From Xanthoparmelia taractica (Eukaryota > Ascomycota > Lecanoromycetes > Lecanorales > Parmeliaceae), in the NCBI GenBank assembly GCA_033085395.1, contig JANQBS010000238.1, positions 1 through 60,301 of the forward strand: a stretch of 60,301 nt of DNA. Direction: 5' to 3'. The notes beneath the pieces were generated by a model. The model ran no database searches, was not told the DNA's origin, and saw only the letters and a list, made by a program, of their open reading frames with translations. The translations under genes and the position numbers were made by a program. Shown here piece by piece: positions 20,711 to 32,169 of the stretch (positions are counted from its first letter, which is position 1; every line of letters starts with the position of its first letter).

Positions 20711-21218
20711 GAATTCGCGGATCTTCTCGATATAAGGCATATGGATTTTCGATGTCTGGTACGAGGTACGCGCAGCCTCCGCATGAAAAGGTCTCGAGGT
20801 GAATTCAGTCGCATAATACTCCTATCAGGATTGGATGCAGTTGAAAGAGATTTGTCTTGGATTCTTGCAGGTGTCAGCTCCCTCCGTTTCGACCGTTTCG
20901 ACGGCCGATCATACCAACGCCCGCGGGGCACCATAAACGTCAGTCGAATCCCGGCACTATCATTTAGTGGGAGGGGGCTTCCTGGAATGCTCCTGCCGTG
21001 CAGCCAGCTGCTCTTCCCCGGAGAAAAGGGGGCTCAATACCACCCCAAAGTGACCAGAACATTTCTATTCTGCATATTTTTAGGTCTAACAGTCAAGAGA
21101 GGAACCCATCGATAAATCACTTGCATTACACTATATTATTTTCGTTCAGAAGGTCTTTCATACAAGCTCCACTCAGGATCACAGCAACACCAGCCCGTCA
21201 CGCCAAAGACAGAACACC
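20711..21218. other. Intergenic
   Basis: About 0.5 kb between two co-directional genes; it holds the SRP102 3' region and the promoter and leader of the secreted-protein gene (CT- and CA-rich near 21180). Overlapping small open frames are not supported. Confidence 0.5.
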
Positions 21219-21908
21219 ATGTTTTCAGCGATTCTCTGCCTCCTCTCCCTCCCCCTCCTCGTCATCGCCTACCCACCAAGTCCACGCTTCACCGTCTTGC
21301 CCACGGGCCCGGCCCTCCAATCCGCCGAGGCACCACCCACCGCCATCTCCGCTCCAACCGGCGACACCCTCAACCGCACCGTCTGCTTCTGCGCCTCCCC
21401 CCAGTGGATCATGAACCAAAACTACGGCTTCTACTACCTGCTCCGCTACTACAACGCCCACCTTAACCGCACCTACACCCTCGAACCGGCCTGCCAGTCC
21501 AGCCTCTCCATCGAGATCCAAGACGAGTACGACCCCAAGAACAAACCGGTCCTTCAGAACGAATGTCTACGCGCCCGCTTTCAGGATCCGATGAAATTTT
21601 GTACGGGGAAAGATACCGCTAAGGACACGTTCTGTTATACGTTGGCTGGTGGGGCGGGTTACGATTCTTGGTCGTTCGGTGGGCAGCATCGGACGGGACT
21701 GCCGACGGAGCCGGTGGTGGAGTATCCTCCGGAAGTGGTGGAGGAGATGTGTGAGGAGTCCTGTAAGGAACACAATGGAGGTATGGAGATGTTGAAGGCA
21801 GAGGCGTTGGATGTGCTTGAAGGATATTACAAGCTTGTTGGGGAGACGCTGAGGAGCAGTATTGTATTCTACCCATCTATCCCTGATATGTGCGAGGGCT
21901 GCAAGTAG
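21219..21908 (+). CDS. Small cysteine-rich secreted protein, function unknown
   Basis: Single exon, 229 residues. A clear signal peptide, MFSAILCLLSLPLLVIAYP, is followed by a Pro-rich stretch and a compact domain with ten cysteines (TVCFCASPQWI, PACQSSL, NECLRARF, FCTGKD, TFCYTLAGG, MCEESCKEH, MCEGCK) and N-glycosylation sequons at NRT (twice). The even Cys count, secretion signal and absence of membrane anchor suggest a disulphide-stabilised extracellular protein. I do not recognise a family. A host-interaction or wall role is possible but only inferred. Confidence 0.8.
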   Translation: MFSAILCLLSLPLLVIAYPPSPRFTVLPTGPALQSAEAPPTAISAPTGDTLNRTVCFCASPQWIMNQNYGFYYLLRYYNAHLNRTYTLEPACQSSLSIEIQDEYDPKNKPVLQNECLRARFQDPMKFCTGKDTAKDTFCYTLAGGAGYDSWSFGGQHRTGLPTEPVVEYPPEVVEEMCEESCKEHNGGMEMLKAEALDVLEGYYKLVGETLRSSIVFYPSIPDMCEGCK

Positions 21909-22163
21909 GGGATAGGGTCAGGAAGTAATTGTGATTTTGAGGGTCGATGATGCAGTTTGGATCGTGTCTACTGGCTCTCGTCCTGTTGTAGATGCTCACT
22001 GGTTGGCGAACTGCTTCCTATGCATCACTGTTTTGAAATTATATATGCAAACACAAATTTTCAAAATGCCTGATAGTACCTCGCTTAGAACGCTATGCCT
22101 GCTATGCCTGTCTTCCCTGCGTACCGTGCTGTAATAGCTGGACCAAATCATGGTGTCGCCCCA

Positions 22164-23963
22164 TTATTCTGCAGTCCCACCCTCCCCTGTATGCGAAGCC
22201 CCCTTTTGAGGGTCGGGATAATAGAAACTTGCAATTGCTGTCACTCATGATTAATTGCTGTGTTTAGCGACAAGCCTCTGGGTACTCACCAATGATCATG
22301 TAAATTAGTATGCACAATGCGCCCTCTAAGTAATTGGATTTCTACAGAAATCATAGCTTAGCATTGACTCCGCAGCCAGAAAGATAAAGCTGTGGACTGA
22401 TGACATACCTGATCTCTCAAGAAATTGCCCACAACAATGATGGCCATGATGAGCACCACAATGTTGAATATTTCAAAGTTGAGGTCCATTGCCTTCCCCA
22501 AGCCCCAGCCCACGATCACCACGAGAGAGGAATTGAACAATGCTGTTTGTATTGTGGCGCCCATGCAGTGCGCAAGAGCGAAGTTCATTTGGTTATCCCA
22601 TGCCTCATCGATAGCTGGGTTCCAGAATTCTTAGTTCATCTATGGAGATACCGACACGCGGGGACCTTACCAGTAAGGTGTTCCGCAGCTTTTTCGACAA
22701 GTGGAACCAAGATAAGGCCCATGAATGCATCTTTCACGTGGTGCTCCGTGACTATGTATTCAATCTCCTCGACTGAAGTCAAGCCGATACGGTCAGTATG
22801 ATCTCTACAAAAGAGTGGCATCGATGAAGGAGTCGGAAGGGCTCTCACCTAGGAATACGGCGTGCAGCGACACGCAGGTTAATGCAATGACCAGTGCCAC
22901 AATACATTCCGTGAGCGTCAGCTTGGCTTTTGCAAGATCTATATGGCGGTCTGCATCACGTTCTTCGTCTTTCTCGAGGACCTCGGCGTACAATCCGTGA
23001 TGCGTACGCAGCTGGAACCATACATAGCTAGGGAAGTTAGTGAGTGGCCTGACGAGCGTAGAAGCAAGGATTCCCTACATCAGAAAAGCTAACAGAAGTA
23101 TCACGGAAGTTATTCGACTGATGTGGAGAACGTTATCATCGAGTTCTGCAGCAGATGCGGGTCCACCTCGAAGCGAAGCATAATATGCGCTGGGAATAAG
23201 TAGCCCGAAGCCGGCCATGAGGAGTTGGCCATTTCCTACTTCGCTGATCACCTCGTCGAATACTTGTTCGTCCCTTCTTAGGCCACCTGCAAAGAAACAA
23301 AAGCCAAGGCAGAGTAGCAAATTCGCAAGTATGGAGCCTAGGATGGCCGCTCTGATGACAGGAATGAGGCTGTTGTCGACACTGTTGTGAAGAAGAACCA
23401 TGAAAAGTACGATCTCAACTACCCCACCAATAAACGTTTCGAGAATGAGACCTGGCAAGTTCCCTTTAGTATACAACATCTGAGGAGCGGCATCCCCCAA
23501 TGACAGCACGTCAAGCACATGGGAATGCTGTGGGCTCACCTAGCACCTTTGGTAGCTTTCGGGCCAGTTCTTGTCCCGCGAACCCGACCAGATTTGCGGT
23601 AGGAACCATAGCAATATAATTGAGTATGAATATCCACAGATGTAGGTCTGGACGAGCGAAGTGGATCGCAATGGCGGCGGGTACGAAGGGCCACAGGACA
23701 TTGACCATCCTGGAGAGATAACTTGTAGACCTAAAAGATATACGTAGGAAGTGCCACGGGTGTACTCCCCCCCTCCCACTTTCGCCGTCGGGATGTATGC
23801 CTTTTGTTACTTTGTGCCCGTTGTGGTTGAAGACCGGCATGTGCATGTGGTGCTGTGGTTTCTCATGTTGCCCATACGCTGATTCAGGAAGACCGGCACC
23901 CTCCTCCTCACGAACACCTGTCTGAGTGGTGGGCTCTTGTTTACCTCGGAACCTGCTGAACAT
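22164..23963 (-). CDS. VCX1: Vacuolar Ca2+/H+ exchanger (CAX/VCX1 family)
   Basis: Moves Ca2+ into the vacuole against the proton gradient. Several introns. A cytosolic His/Gly-rich N-terminus (MFSRFRGKQEP ... QHHMHMPVFNHNGHK) is followed by about 11 membrane segments. The first alpha repeat is present as ANLVGFAGQELARKL and GLILETFIGGVVEIVLFMVL, the second as the ALAHCMGATIQTALFNSSLV region (usual signature GNAAEH/GNSVE-like Glu segment just upstream, around KAAEHLTG and FVGLILVPLVEK). C-terminal exon ends KSNYLEGALCILIYMIIG then AIASFYYPDPQ, stop at 22164-22166. Other CAX paralogues cannot be excluded, so the symbol is by family. Confidence 0.9.
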
Positions 23964-24721
23964 TTTGGGCAGTTTGCTCAACTCGCGGCTTGCTGAATCT
24001 GGTTCGGTCAGGACCTTGTTATTGTTGTACCTAAAATTTGAGTGGTGAGAGGGCAGGGGGCTAAAGAAATGAAAAGGAAAATAGATGTAAACAACCAAGA
24101 TGGGTTGCGCAGTGCAGTCTGCAACAATGCAGTAGGAGGAGCCCCAATTGAGAGCTGTTCACTGAATGATGAAAGAATGAGGGTGAAATGGTAGACACGT
24201 GTAGAGTTAAAAGGAGAATAAGGTAAGGAATCTTAGGCCATCAATGCCCTGTTTCGACAGTCGCGATTCGCCTCTTGGCGCCCAGAGTCTAGTGATCAGC
24301 TGCAGGAAATTGGCGAACTGATAGCCTTATTGGGCTTCTCAGTCCTGGCAAAATCGAATGATACAAGGCATGAAAAAAGGAAATGGCTTGAAGCATCAGA
24401 TGTATCATGTATGGGGAAGAAGTCAGCACGAGGGGCAGTTTGAGAATTGGAAGCCTAAGAGGACGGATAGCGGAGTTTGTCGAGTAGGGCTTGGCGCTCG
24501 TCTCAAATGCCCCTCCCGAATTTCCCCGTATCAGTGTACCATGAGTACATATTTACTCGTCGCTCCGGCCGCACAATAAAGGTACTGCTGCTTGCAGGAT
24601 ACGGAGAGCAAATGATTGGCAGGATGGGAACGAGCATGCCTCGGAGAAGCCCCTCCTAGTGGCTTTCTCCATACTGCTTCTCATCAGCCGTACTGCCAAC
24701 CTAGCAAATTCCTTTTCGAAC
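23964..24721. promoter_or_regulatory. Divergent upstream region, exchanger and monooxygenase
   Basis: 758 bp separating divergent start codons. Contains the leaders of both genes; an upstream ATG at 24659 in frame with the monooxygenase would add 21 hydrophobic residues. No specific element recognised. Confidence 0.4.
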
Positions 24722-26722
24722 ATGGTTCAATTGCAAGACTCAAAATGCGATCTGCTGATCATTGGAGCGGGTCCGGCAGGATTGATGGCAGCTACTTGGG
24801 CAGCAAGATGTGGCGTACACGCCAGGATAGTTGACAAGAGAGGGACAAAGGTCTTCAATGGCCAAGCTGATGGCTTGCAATGTAGGAGTCTAGAAATCTT
24901 TGACAGTTTTGGCTTCGCAGACAGAGTCTGGAAGGAGTCGAACCACATGCTGGAGGTCTGTCTTTGGAATCCCGATGAGACTGGCAGGATTAGAAGGACT
25001 GACAGAATCCCCGATACCATTCCCGGCATATCTAGGTTTCAGGAAGTCGTTCTGCATCAGGGACGGATTGAGCGATTTTTTTTAGACTCACTCAAGGCAT
25101 ACTCTGATATCGAGATCGAAAGAGGCGTTCTGCCCGAACAGCTCGAGATAGATCGTTCCAAGGCTGAAGACGAGCATGCTTACCCCATCAAGGTCAACAT
25201 CCGGCATCTAAATGACGATGAGGCAACGCCATTTCGGAATGGCATGAAAGCTCCAGATGGCTTGTTCCGGAGTAATCTTGCGAAAGATGACACCGACGAC
25301 TTGATACGAAAGAGTCGAGGGAAAGAAGGAACTACTGAGATGATTCGAGCTAAGTACATGATCGGATGCGATGGAGCCCATAGTTGGACTCGACGCCAAC
25401 TTGGCTTTCAGATGCAAGGCGAGCAGACCGACTTCATCTGGGGTGTGCTTGACATAGTTCCGATCACGAATTTTCCAGATATTCGCATGAGATGTGCAAT
25501 CCATAGCGCAGAATCCGGAACTGTCATGGTGATCCCACGTGAAAACAAGCTGGTTCGACTTTACATTCAACTAAAGGAGGTCAACAGCGCCGGACAACAG
25601 CTTGACCGAGCGAAGATTACTCCCGAGATCATTCTGAAGGCAGCCCAAAGAATCATAAGCCCGTATGAACTGGCGTATGACTACTGCGATTGGTGGACAG
25701 CATACCAGATCGGCCAGAGGGTGGGTAACTCGTTTAGCTGCGATGATCGAGTTTTTCTGGCTGGAGACGCGGTCCACACTCACTCCCCAAAAGCAGGTCA
25801 AGGGATGAATGTCAGCATGCAAGATACTTACAACCTCGGTTGGAAGATCTGTCTAGTCGTCAAAGGTCTTGCCAAACGCTCTATTCTGAGGACTTATCAA
25901 AGTGAGCGTAGAAGGGTAGCGCAGGATCTGATTGACTTTGACCACCGACTCTCTCGCTTGTTTTCAGGCAGACCTGCCAAAGACGCTGCGGATGAAGCTG
26001 GTATATCGATGGCTGAATTCAAGGATGCCATAGAAAAAGGGAACATGTTCACCTCTGGAGTAGCGGTAGACTACGGCGCGAGTATCCTTGTTGCGAAACC
26101 TGGACACTCAGCGGACCAGGGAGATGGTACTGACGTCGGGCCTAGGGTCAACGGCATCAATAAACTTGTTGGAAAGCAAGAGCTTACAAGCAACATTAAA
26201 TTGGGCATGCGATTCCCGAGTTTCCAAGTACTCAACCAAAGCGATGCTCGTCCATGGCACTTCGGCCAATTGTTAAGAAGTGATGGTAGATTCAGAATCG
26301 TCGTCTTAGCAGGCAACCTCAAAGATGGGAAGCAATGGGAACGGTTGAAAGGGTTCGGAGAGTCGCTGGCAAAGCCCGATTCGGTCATCCGCCGATTCAC
26401 ACCTTCTGCGAAGCCGATAGACTCCGTCATCGAGATTTTAGTAATTCATTCGTCGCCGCGACAGGAGGTGGAACTCCTCGATCTACATGAGATGTTCCAT
26501 CCATTCGACGAGAAACGAGGATGGGACTATGAAAAGGTCTTCGTCGATGATATATCGTATCATGAAGGCCACGGAGAAGCCTACAAGAACTACGGAGTGG
26601 ATAAGGAAAAAGGTTGTGTAGTCATCGCCCGTCCTGATCAACACGTTGGCTGGATCGGTGAGCTGGAGGACATAGGAGATATAGATCAGTACTTCTCTAA
26701 GGTGCTGGTACCTCAGGCCTAA
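24722..26722 (+). CDS. FAD-dependent aromatic hydroxylase (phenol 2-monooxygenase type)
   Basis: Flavoprotein that uses NAD(P)H and O2 to hydroxylate a phenolic ring. Intronless, 666 residues from the chosen ATG. Domains: FAD-binding Rossmann motif CDLLIIGAGPAGLMAATWAA at residue about 10; substrate and FAD contacts around NGQADGLQCRSLEIF; the conserved DG motif in YMIGCDGAHSWTRR; second FAD motif RVFLAGDAVHTHSPKAGQGM followed by NVSMQDTYNLGWKI; and a C-terminal thioredoxin-like dimerisation domain (about residue 480 to end, FGQLLRSDGRFRIVVLAG ... VVIARPDQHVGWIGELED). This architecture is that of phenol 2-monooxygenase and 3-hydroxybenzoate 4-monooxygenase; the substrate cannot be read from sequence. 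No other aromatic-catabolism gene is adjacent. Confidence 0.93.
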   Translation: MVQLQDSKCDLLIIGAGPAGLMAATWAARCGVHARIVDKRGTKVFNGQADGLQCRSLEIFDSFGFADRVWKESNHMLEVCLWNPDETGRIRRTDRIPDTIPGISRFQEVVLHQGRIERFFLDSLKAYSDIEIERGVLPEQLEIDRSKAEDEHAYPIKVNIRHLNDDEATPFRNGMKAPDGLFRSNLAKDDTDDLIRKSRGKEGTTEMIRAKYMIGCDGAHSWTRRQLGFQMQGEQTDFIWGVLDIVPITNFPDIRMRCAIHSAESGTVMVIPRENKLVRLYIQLKEVNSAGQQLDRAKITPEIILKAAQRIISPYELAYDYCDWWTAYQIGQRVGNSFSCDDRVFLAGDAVHTHSPKAGQGMNVSMQDTYNLGWKICLVVKGLAKRSILRTYQSERRRVAQDLIDFDHRLSRLFSGRPAKDAADEAGISMAEFKDAIEKGNMFTSGVAVDYGASILVAKPGHSADQGDGTDVGPRVNGINKLVGKQELTSNIKLGMRFPSFQVLNQSDARPWHFGQLLRSDGRFRIVVLAGNLKDGKQWERLKGFGESLAKPDSVIRRFTPSAKPIDSVIEILVIHSSPRQEVELLDLHEMFHPFDEKRGWDYEKVFVDDISYHEGHGEAYKNYGVDKEKGCVVIARPDQHVGWIGELEDIGDIDQYFSKVLVPQA

Positions 26723-27071
26723 AGATATGGTACTATAGTTGACGATATGCATGGCAACGTTACATCGTAAAGTCTTCCGACTTAAGCAATTGGAGTGTAC
26801 ATCTAGAACTGGTCACCGTACGCCGTATCCATAGAGTCAACACCGTAACCATTAGCAATTTTGGAGTTCTGCGTTCACTTACTTATGGAAAAAGACGTTC
26901 TTATCAAAAGATAGGCACCACAGACATCGATACTATGGGACTCTCGGTTAGCGTCGGCTTTTAGATAACCGCTGCTCAAGACAATGACATCCCCAGCTTC
27001 TCCTCCAGAATCCTGAAACCCTCATCAAGACCATTTCAGATTCCGAATACGGCTTTAAAAACATCTCCACC
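26723..27071. other. Intergenic
   Basis: 349 bp; monooxygenase 3' region and CYS4 promoter/leader. Nothing else seen. Confidence 0.4.
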
Positions 27072-28932
27072 ATGTCGACCCTCACAAAGCCCAAAATACC
27101 GCCAGTCTCAATGGACACGATCACCCAACAGATTGGGAATACGCCCATGGTCAAGCTGAACAAGATACCTCAAAGTCTAGGAATTGAAGCTACCGTGTAT
27201 GCAAAACTCGAGTATTTCAATGCCGGAGGTAGCGTCAAAGATCGTATCGCCTTGCGAATGATCGAGGAAGCAGAACGGAAAGGAAGGATAAAGCCTGGAG
27301 ATACGCTCATAGAACCGACAAGTGGAAATACGTAAGACTTCTGGCGAGAGCAATGCATTGGGGCTTCTGTCTGATCGTCTGACTAGCGTATAGTGGCATC
27401 GGTCTTGCTCTGGTCGCTGCAGTAAAAGGTGCGCGCCGTAGGCTATCATCCTTCGGATACGCAGCTTACTAAAACATTGAAGGCTACAAAACAATTATTA
27501 CCCTTCCCGAGAAGATGTCCCCTGAAAAGGTCGCCGTCCTTCGATCCCTGAATGCAACCATCATCCGTACCCCAACTCAAGCAGCTTTTGACTCCCCAGA
27601 ATCACATATTGGTGTCGCTCGAAGATTACAAAAGGAACTACCTAATGCCCACATATTAGATCAGTACGGAAACCCTGACAACCCTCTAGCACATGAGTAT
27701 GGGACCGCGGAAGAGGTGTGGGAGCAAACCAAGGGCAAGATTACAGCTGTAGTGGCAGGAGCAGGCACAGGTGGTACAATTACAGGACTGGCAAGAGGAT
27801 TACGGAAACACAACAAAGATGTCAAGATAATCGCTGCGGATCCATATGGGTCGATATTGGCATTGCCCTCTGCGCTGAACAACATGCACGCAAACGAGTC
27901 GTACAAAGTCGAGGGGATAGGATATGACTTTGTGCCGGATGTGTTGGACCAGGCAACTGTTGATCATTGGTACAAGACGGACGATAGGGAAGCTTTTGCC
28001 TACGCAAGAAGGCTTATTGCGGAAGAGGGGCTCCTTGTCGGTGGTAGTAGTGGAAGTGCCATTGCTGCTATGGTGAAGAGCGTCAAAGAATTGGGACTGG
28101 GCAAAGATGACGTGGTGGTTGTCATACTGCCCGACAGCATACGAAGCTACCTCAGCAAGGTAGGTCCATGTGTTCTCGTGCTATGTGCACCCTCAGCTAA
28201 TCATCTCAGTTCGTGGATGACGACTGGCTCGCAGCTAATGACCTCCTTCCCCCAACCCCACCGCCAACAAACCCCCCATCTCCGATCCTTCCATCTCAAC
28301 ACCGTCGTTCCTCAACGTCAGCTCCGAAAGACAAATCTCCCTTCAAAGACGCCACGATCCGTACTCTCCGCCTCAAACCCGTCACCACAGTCCAAACCAC
28401 GACACCCTGCACCGAAGCCATCGAAACGATGCGAGAAAAAGGATTCGATCAACTGCCCGTGCTTGCGGCCTCGGGCAAGAAGCGACTGGTAGGTCTAGTG
28501 ACGCTGGGCAATATGCTCAGCTGGATTAGCCAAGGTCGTGCGACAGGCAAGAGTCCGGTCGAGGATGTCATGTTCAACTTTGCCAAGATCAGCGAGGTCG
28601 TGACCGATCCTAGGGATGTTGGACAGCTCGCCCCACCGCCACCACCATCGCCGCCATATGGAAATGGAAACCACGAACAGTCGGCGTTGAAAACGAATGG
28701 GGAGGCAGATAGTCAGAGTGTGCCCCAGAAGCGCAAGTTTGTGGAAATCACCTTGGATACACCCCTGAGGGCATTGTCGAGATTCTTTGAATGGAACAGC
28801 GCGGCCGTGGTGACGGAGAAGGAGGGCGGAGAAGCGGGATGGATGAAGCCGGTGGCGGTGGTGACTAAAGTTGATTTGTTGGGCTGGCTGGTCAAGCAGG
28901 GAAAGATGGATGGCATCAACGGTTCTGCTTGA
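27072..28932 (+). CDS. CYS4: Cystathionine beta-synthase
   Basis: PLP enzyme joining serine and homocysteine in transsulfuration. Exons 27072-27331, 27394-27428, 27483-28159 and 28210-28932. The catalytic domain shows IGNTPMVKLNKI, YFNAGGSVKDRIALRMIEEA with the PLP lysine, the PTSGNTGIG loop (split by intron 1), the GAGTGGTITG phosphate loop and LLVGGSSGSAI. The C-terminal half carries a regulatory CBS-domain pair (VTTVQTTTPCTEAIETMREK with QLPVL and LVGLVTLGNML; the second repeat around FVEITLDTPLRALSRFFEW), separated by a Pro-rich disordered loop. As in other fungi, the N-terminal haem-binding extension of the animal enzyme is absent. An in-frame stop follows retention of intron 3, so that splice is needed for the CBS domains. 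Confidence 0.96.
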
Positions 28933-29122
28933 GCTTTTGTAATTCAGTATGATTTTAGACCGAGCGTTTTGAATACCAATCATGCCCCGGCATCGATGGC
29001 AGGCTAGCCATCTCATGCAAAGATGCAATAAGAGGTATTCTCACGATACATATAGACTTTGGAAAGCTAGACCCCTCATAAATCGCTTGCACCCGAATCC
29101 ATCCACCCTCCCATCCTCCTTC

Positions 29123-30981
29123 CTACAAGCCCGCCAACCCCCCAACAACGCCCCCAACAACCGGCACACTCGTCAACCCCACCATCACCGTCCCAAATAA
29201 CGACATGCTCAAACTACTCAACGCGGCAGCGCGCGGATCACTGACCAACAACAACGCCGTGGCAATCGCACTACTATTACCCCCCAACGTCACGCCCCTC
29301 GTCACGTAATCGTCCTCGGGAATCCGCATCCATTTCAGCAGCGCCGGACCCACAAGCACGCCCATGACACCGCTCATAATGCACAGCACAGCCACGAGCT
29401 GCAGGTCGCCGCCCAGATTCTGCGTCGCGGGCGTTGCGAGCGCGAGGGTTAGCGAGCGGGAGGCGAAGGAGAGGGAGCGGGCGGGGGAGATGCCGAGGGC
29501 GTGGCAGAGGGGTGGGTAGCCGAAGAGGGAGGCGGTGGCTATGAGGATGTTGGGGAGGATGATGCTGGGGAAGTGGCGTTTTAGCTCTTGTCTGTGGTGG
29601 AACATGGGGAGGGCGAGGGCGACGATGGAGACGTCGAGGACGGAGCTTAGGACGTCGCCTGCGCCTGGTGGGGGGTGGTGGGGGGGACCGTCGGCGGAGA
29701 AGAGCTGGGTGTAGCGTGTTTTGGTGCTGTAGGTTTGGAGGGCGGCGTGGAGGGTGGAGCATTTGGACAGGGCGAGGAGCCAGATTAGGAGGATGGTGAG
29801 GGAGGAGGAGAGGAGGACCGGGTGAATTATTTGTTTGTAGGTGGCGGGGAGGGAGAGGGCGAGGAAGTAGGTCAGGATTGAGAGGGTGAGGTGCGCGGGC
29901 ATGGTGTACGAGGTTGAGTAGTATATTGGTAGGCAAATGAAGAGGAAGAGGAAGGTGTACGTTAAGGTGTCGAGGTGGGTGTTGACGAAGGTTGCCCAGC
30001 GTTGAGGTCGTGTTGGAGGGAGAGGGTCTTGCCGGGGTGTGGGTTGAGAAGGAGTGAATGTGGAAAGGGTTTCGGATTGGGGTGGGCCGTTGGTGATGCG
30101 GACTTGTGAGGGGTCTTGTGTCCGGGATGGAAGGGCTATGTCTTGGACTGGTTCACCAGAGGAGTAATCGGTTCCTCCTAGATCTGTTGTAGAAGCCTCA
30201 GGCGTTTGTGGGTGCCTGGTCAACTGGGTGAGGGGTATGTCGTCTTCTTCAGCGCCCATTTCCTCGGCACGCTCGATGACAGCTCTCTTTGAGCTACCCA
30301 GCAGCAGCTGAAGCCCGCGAGTGAGATACGCAGTAGTGGCAAACAAGACCACGAAGCCAACCACTTGTGACGAACGTCAGCAATCTCCTAACCCTACAAG
30401 ATAAACTACCCTCACAGAAGACGGCTATGATCTTGCCTACTTCAACACCACTCACAGGTGGGCTAAGTGGTAGAAGAACTGTATCAAGTTAGCGATAATG
30501 TTAGCCAAAGTTTGTTAGCCTTTGATGTCTTCCAATTTGAACAGACAGAGTACCATGATGCACTGACCGAATGAAGGCGTAAAGAAGACATTGATATATC
30601 GTAAGGCAAACCCCGCCTGATATCCCGTAAATTCGAATACCCAGCATACAAGCAATAAAAACTCACGGGAATGTCAATCACGTGCACAAATTTACTGGTT
30701 TTCCGGTCTCCAAGAATAGTCCCGCATATGACAAGAGCGAAAAACAGGACTATCAGCAACGCGACAGAAGCGGGAAAAGAAACAGAGCTTAAGCCAATAA
30801 GGCTATCGAGGCCCCAACAAGCCAATAGGACACATAAAACACCGATTGGAACATAGAACCATGCTGTAAGTGATCGGCGCCATGCGAGCTGCCAGAGCTG
30901 CGTTTCTGGTCTCAGTATCTTCGTCGTGAGACATTGAAGGCACGAACCAATCGAGCTGTTTCCATAACATCGAGGAGCCAT
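29123..30981 (-). CDS. LrgA-LrgB fusion membrane protein
   Basis: Multi-pass membrane protein combining a CidA/LrgA-like N-terminal half (WRRSLTAWFYVPIGVLCVLL, FPASVALLIVLFFALVICG, ILGDRKTSKFVHVIDIP, AGFALRYINVFFTPSF, LLPLSPPVSGVEVGKIIAV) with a C-terminal LrgB domain (SRSLTLALATPATQNLGGDL, MSGVMGVLVGPALL, GVTLGGNSSAIATALLL, SSLSMSLFGTVMVGL). The halves are joined by a 100-residue disordered Ser/Thr/Pro linker. In plants the equivalent fusion (PLGG1) exports glycolate and glycerate from plastids; in bacteria the separate proteins affect murein hydrolase activity and pyruvate transport. Role in fungi is unproven. Four exons joined by introns near 30609-30660, 30483-30570 and 30366-30416. The ATG at 30981 is the only upstream Met in frame. 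CYS4 converges from the other side, 190 bp away. Confidence 0.88.
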
Positions 30982-31357
30982 GCATTTTCCCTACCCATTT
31001 TAAAGAAGGAAGTGATTGTTATGACTTGACAGCCACAAGCACCGTAACGATTATGTCCTTGTGACAATTCTAGGGAGACGTCGTGGGGGAGCCGCAATTC
31101 TACCGAGGTTGACTCAGCCTTATCGAATCGAATTTCGAAATAGAAGCCCAGAGTCTTTTGAGGTTGAAGCAAGTAGTCTGAAAGAATGGCTCGAACACCG
31201 TGTATATGTCTGGTAAGGGCCTTACTGCTCCATCCCATTACCCCGTTCTTATCTTGGTGACCTATTCGGTGACCGGTCAACTCGCCGTTTGACATAGATC
31301 TTTCCGTCGTCCAGCCGTTCGCCCATGAGGTGTTCTTCACTGTGGTGTGTTAGCGCC

Positions 31358-32169
31358 TTACTTCCAAATCGAGGGCTCAGAGCTATCATACATATCCCAA
31401 AGTCTATCCTCAAAATGCTGGATCCTTTGGTCCATCGTGTGAAGTTTCCTACACAATGTATTCAGTCCAGTCATCTCCACAAGCATCCCTACAGCAAACT
31501 GACATTAACAGGTTCGTGGTATCTACGCAGAGTCCCGGGTCAGCGTTGTTGGCTCGAGGCAGAATATGGAATTGCAGGACGGATCTTGAGAGCGGAAAGG
31601 CCCTTTGCTCCCGAGATATGTCTTAAGATCCCATGTCAATACTAACTGCGAAGGATCAACTCACCACAGGCTACTCTTTGCGTTTGAATGCGATTGACTT
31701 GATCGGCGATCGATATGATGTCGGATTTTGTCCGCATCCACCTCCACCGACGCCCGAGAGTCATAGGGGCATAATTCGTGTCCACACTTTCCTCAGAATC
31801 GCGTTCAACGTCTTTCTCGGCTCTAGAGGGTGAGACATCCAAGAAGGGTTCTTCCATCTTGATGAATTGGCGATGGATACGCCTGACGCTGTTATTAAGG
31901 ATTTTCAAAGGCGCAACATCTTCATGGTATCTCTTGACACTCCTGCTTCTCGACTTCGTCCGTCTCAATGCGGACTTGAAATAAGCCCTCTCATTATGTA
32001 TTTCGATGCGCAATTGGTCCATATAGCCAACCATTTGTTTGGGTGCGGACCATAAAGTCAAGATCGTCTCCCAGAACACCCTTACGAAGGTGAAGAAGGT
32101 AAATGCGAAGCTCGTAAAGCCAACTATCGATGAGGCATATGAAATTGGTGCAAGTTTACTGCTTGACAT
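31358..32169 (-). CDS. Conserved fungal protein of unknown function, membrane-anchored
   Basis: Starts at 32169 with MSSSKLAPISYASSIVGFTS and a hydrophobic segment FAFTFFTFVRVFWETILTLW (residues about 17-40), followed by MDQLRIEIHNERAYFKSALR, an Arg/Ser-rich stretch RRTKSRSRS, and a charged helical region. The 5' exon runs to about 31668 and ends in TGT-G|gtgagt; a second exon near 31627-31525 and a third near 31450-31358 finish with MDQRIQHFEDRLWDMYD then SSEPSIWK-stop. I remember very similar N-termini in many ascomycete genomes, none with assigned function. The exact middle exon junction is uncertain. Confidence 0.65.

Noticed and set aside
30912..31340. 142-codon minus-strand frame
   Set aside because: First thought to be the last exon of the upstream unknown gene, but that gene already ends at 31358; it also overlaps the LrgAB start in another frame and has no known similarity.
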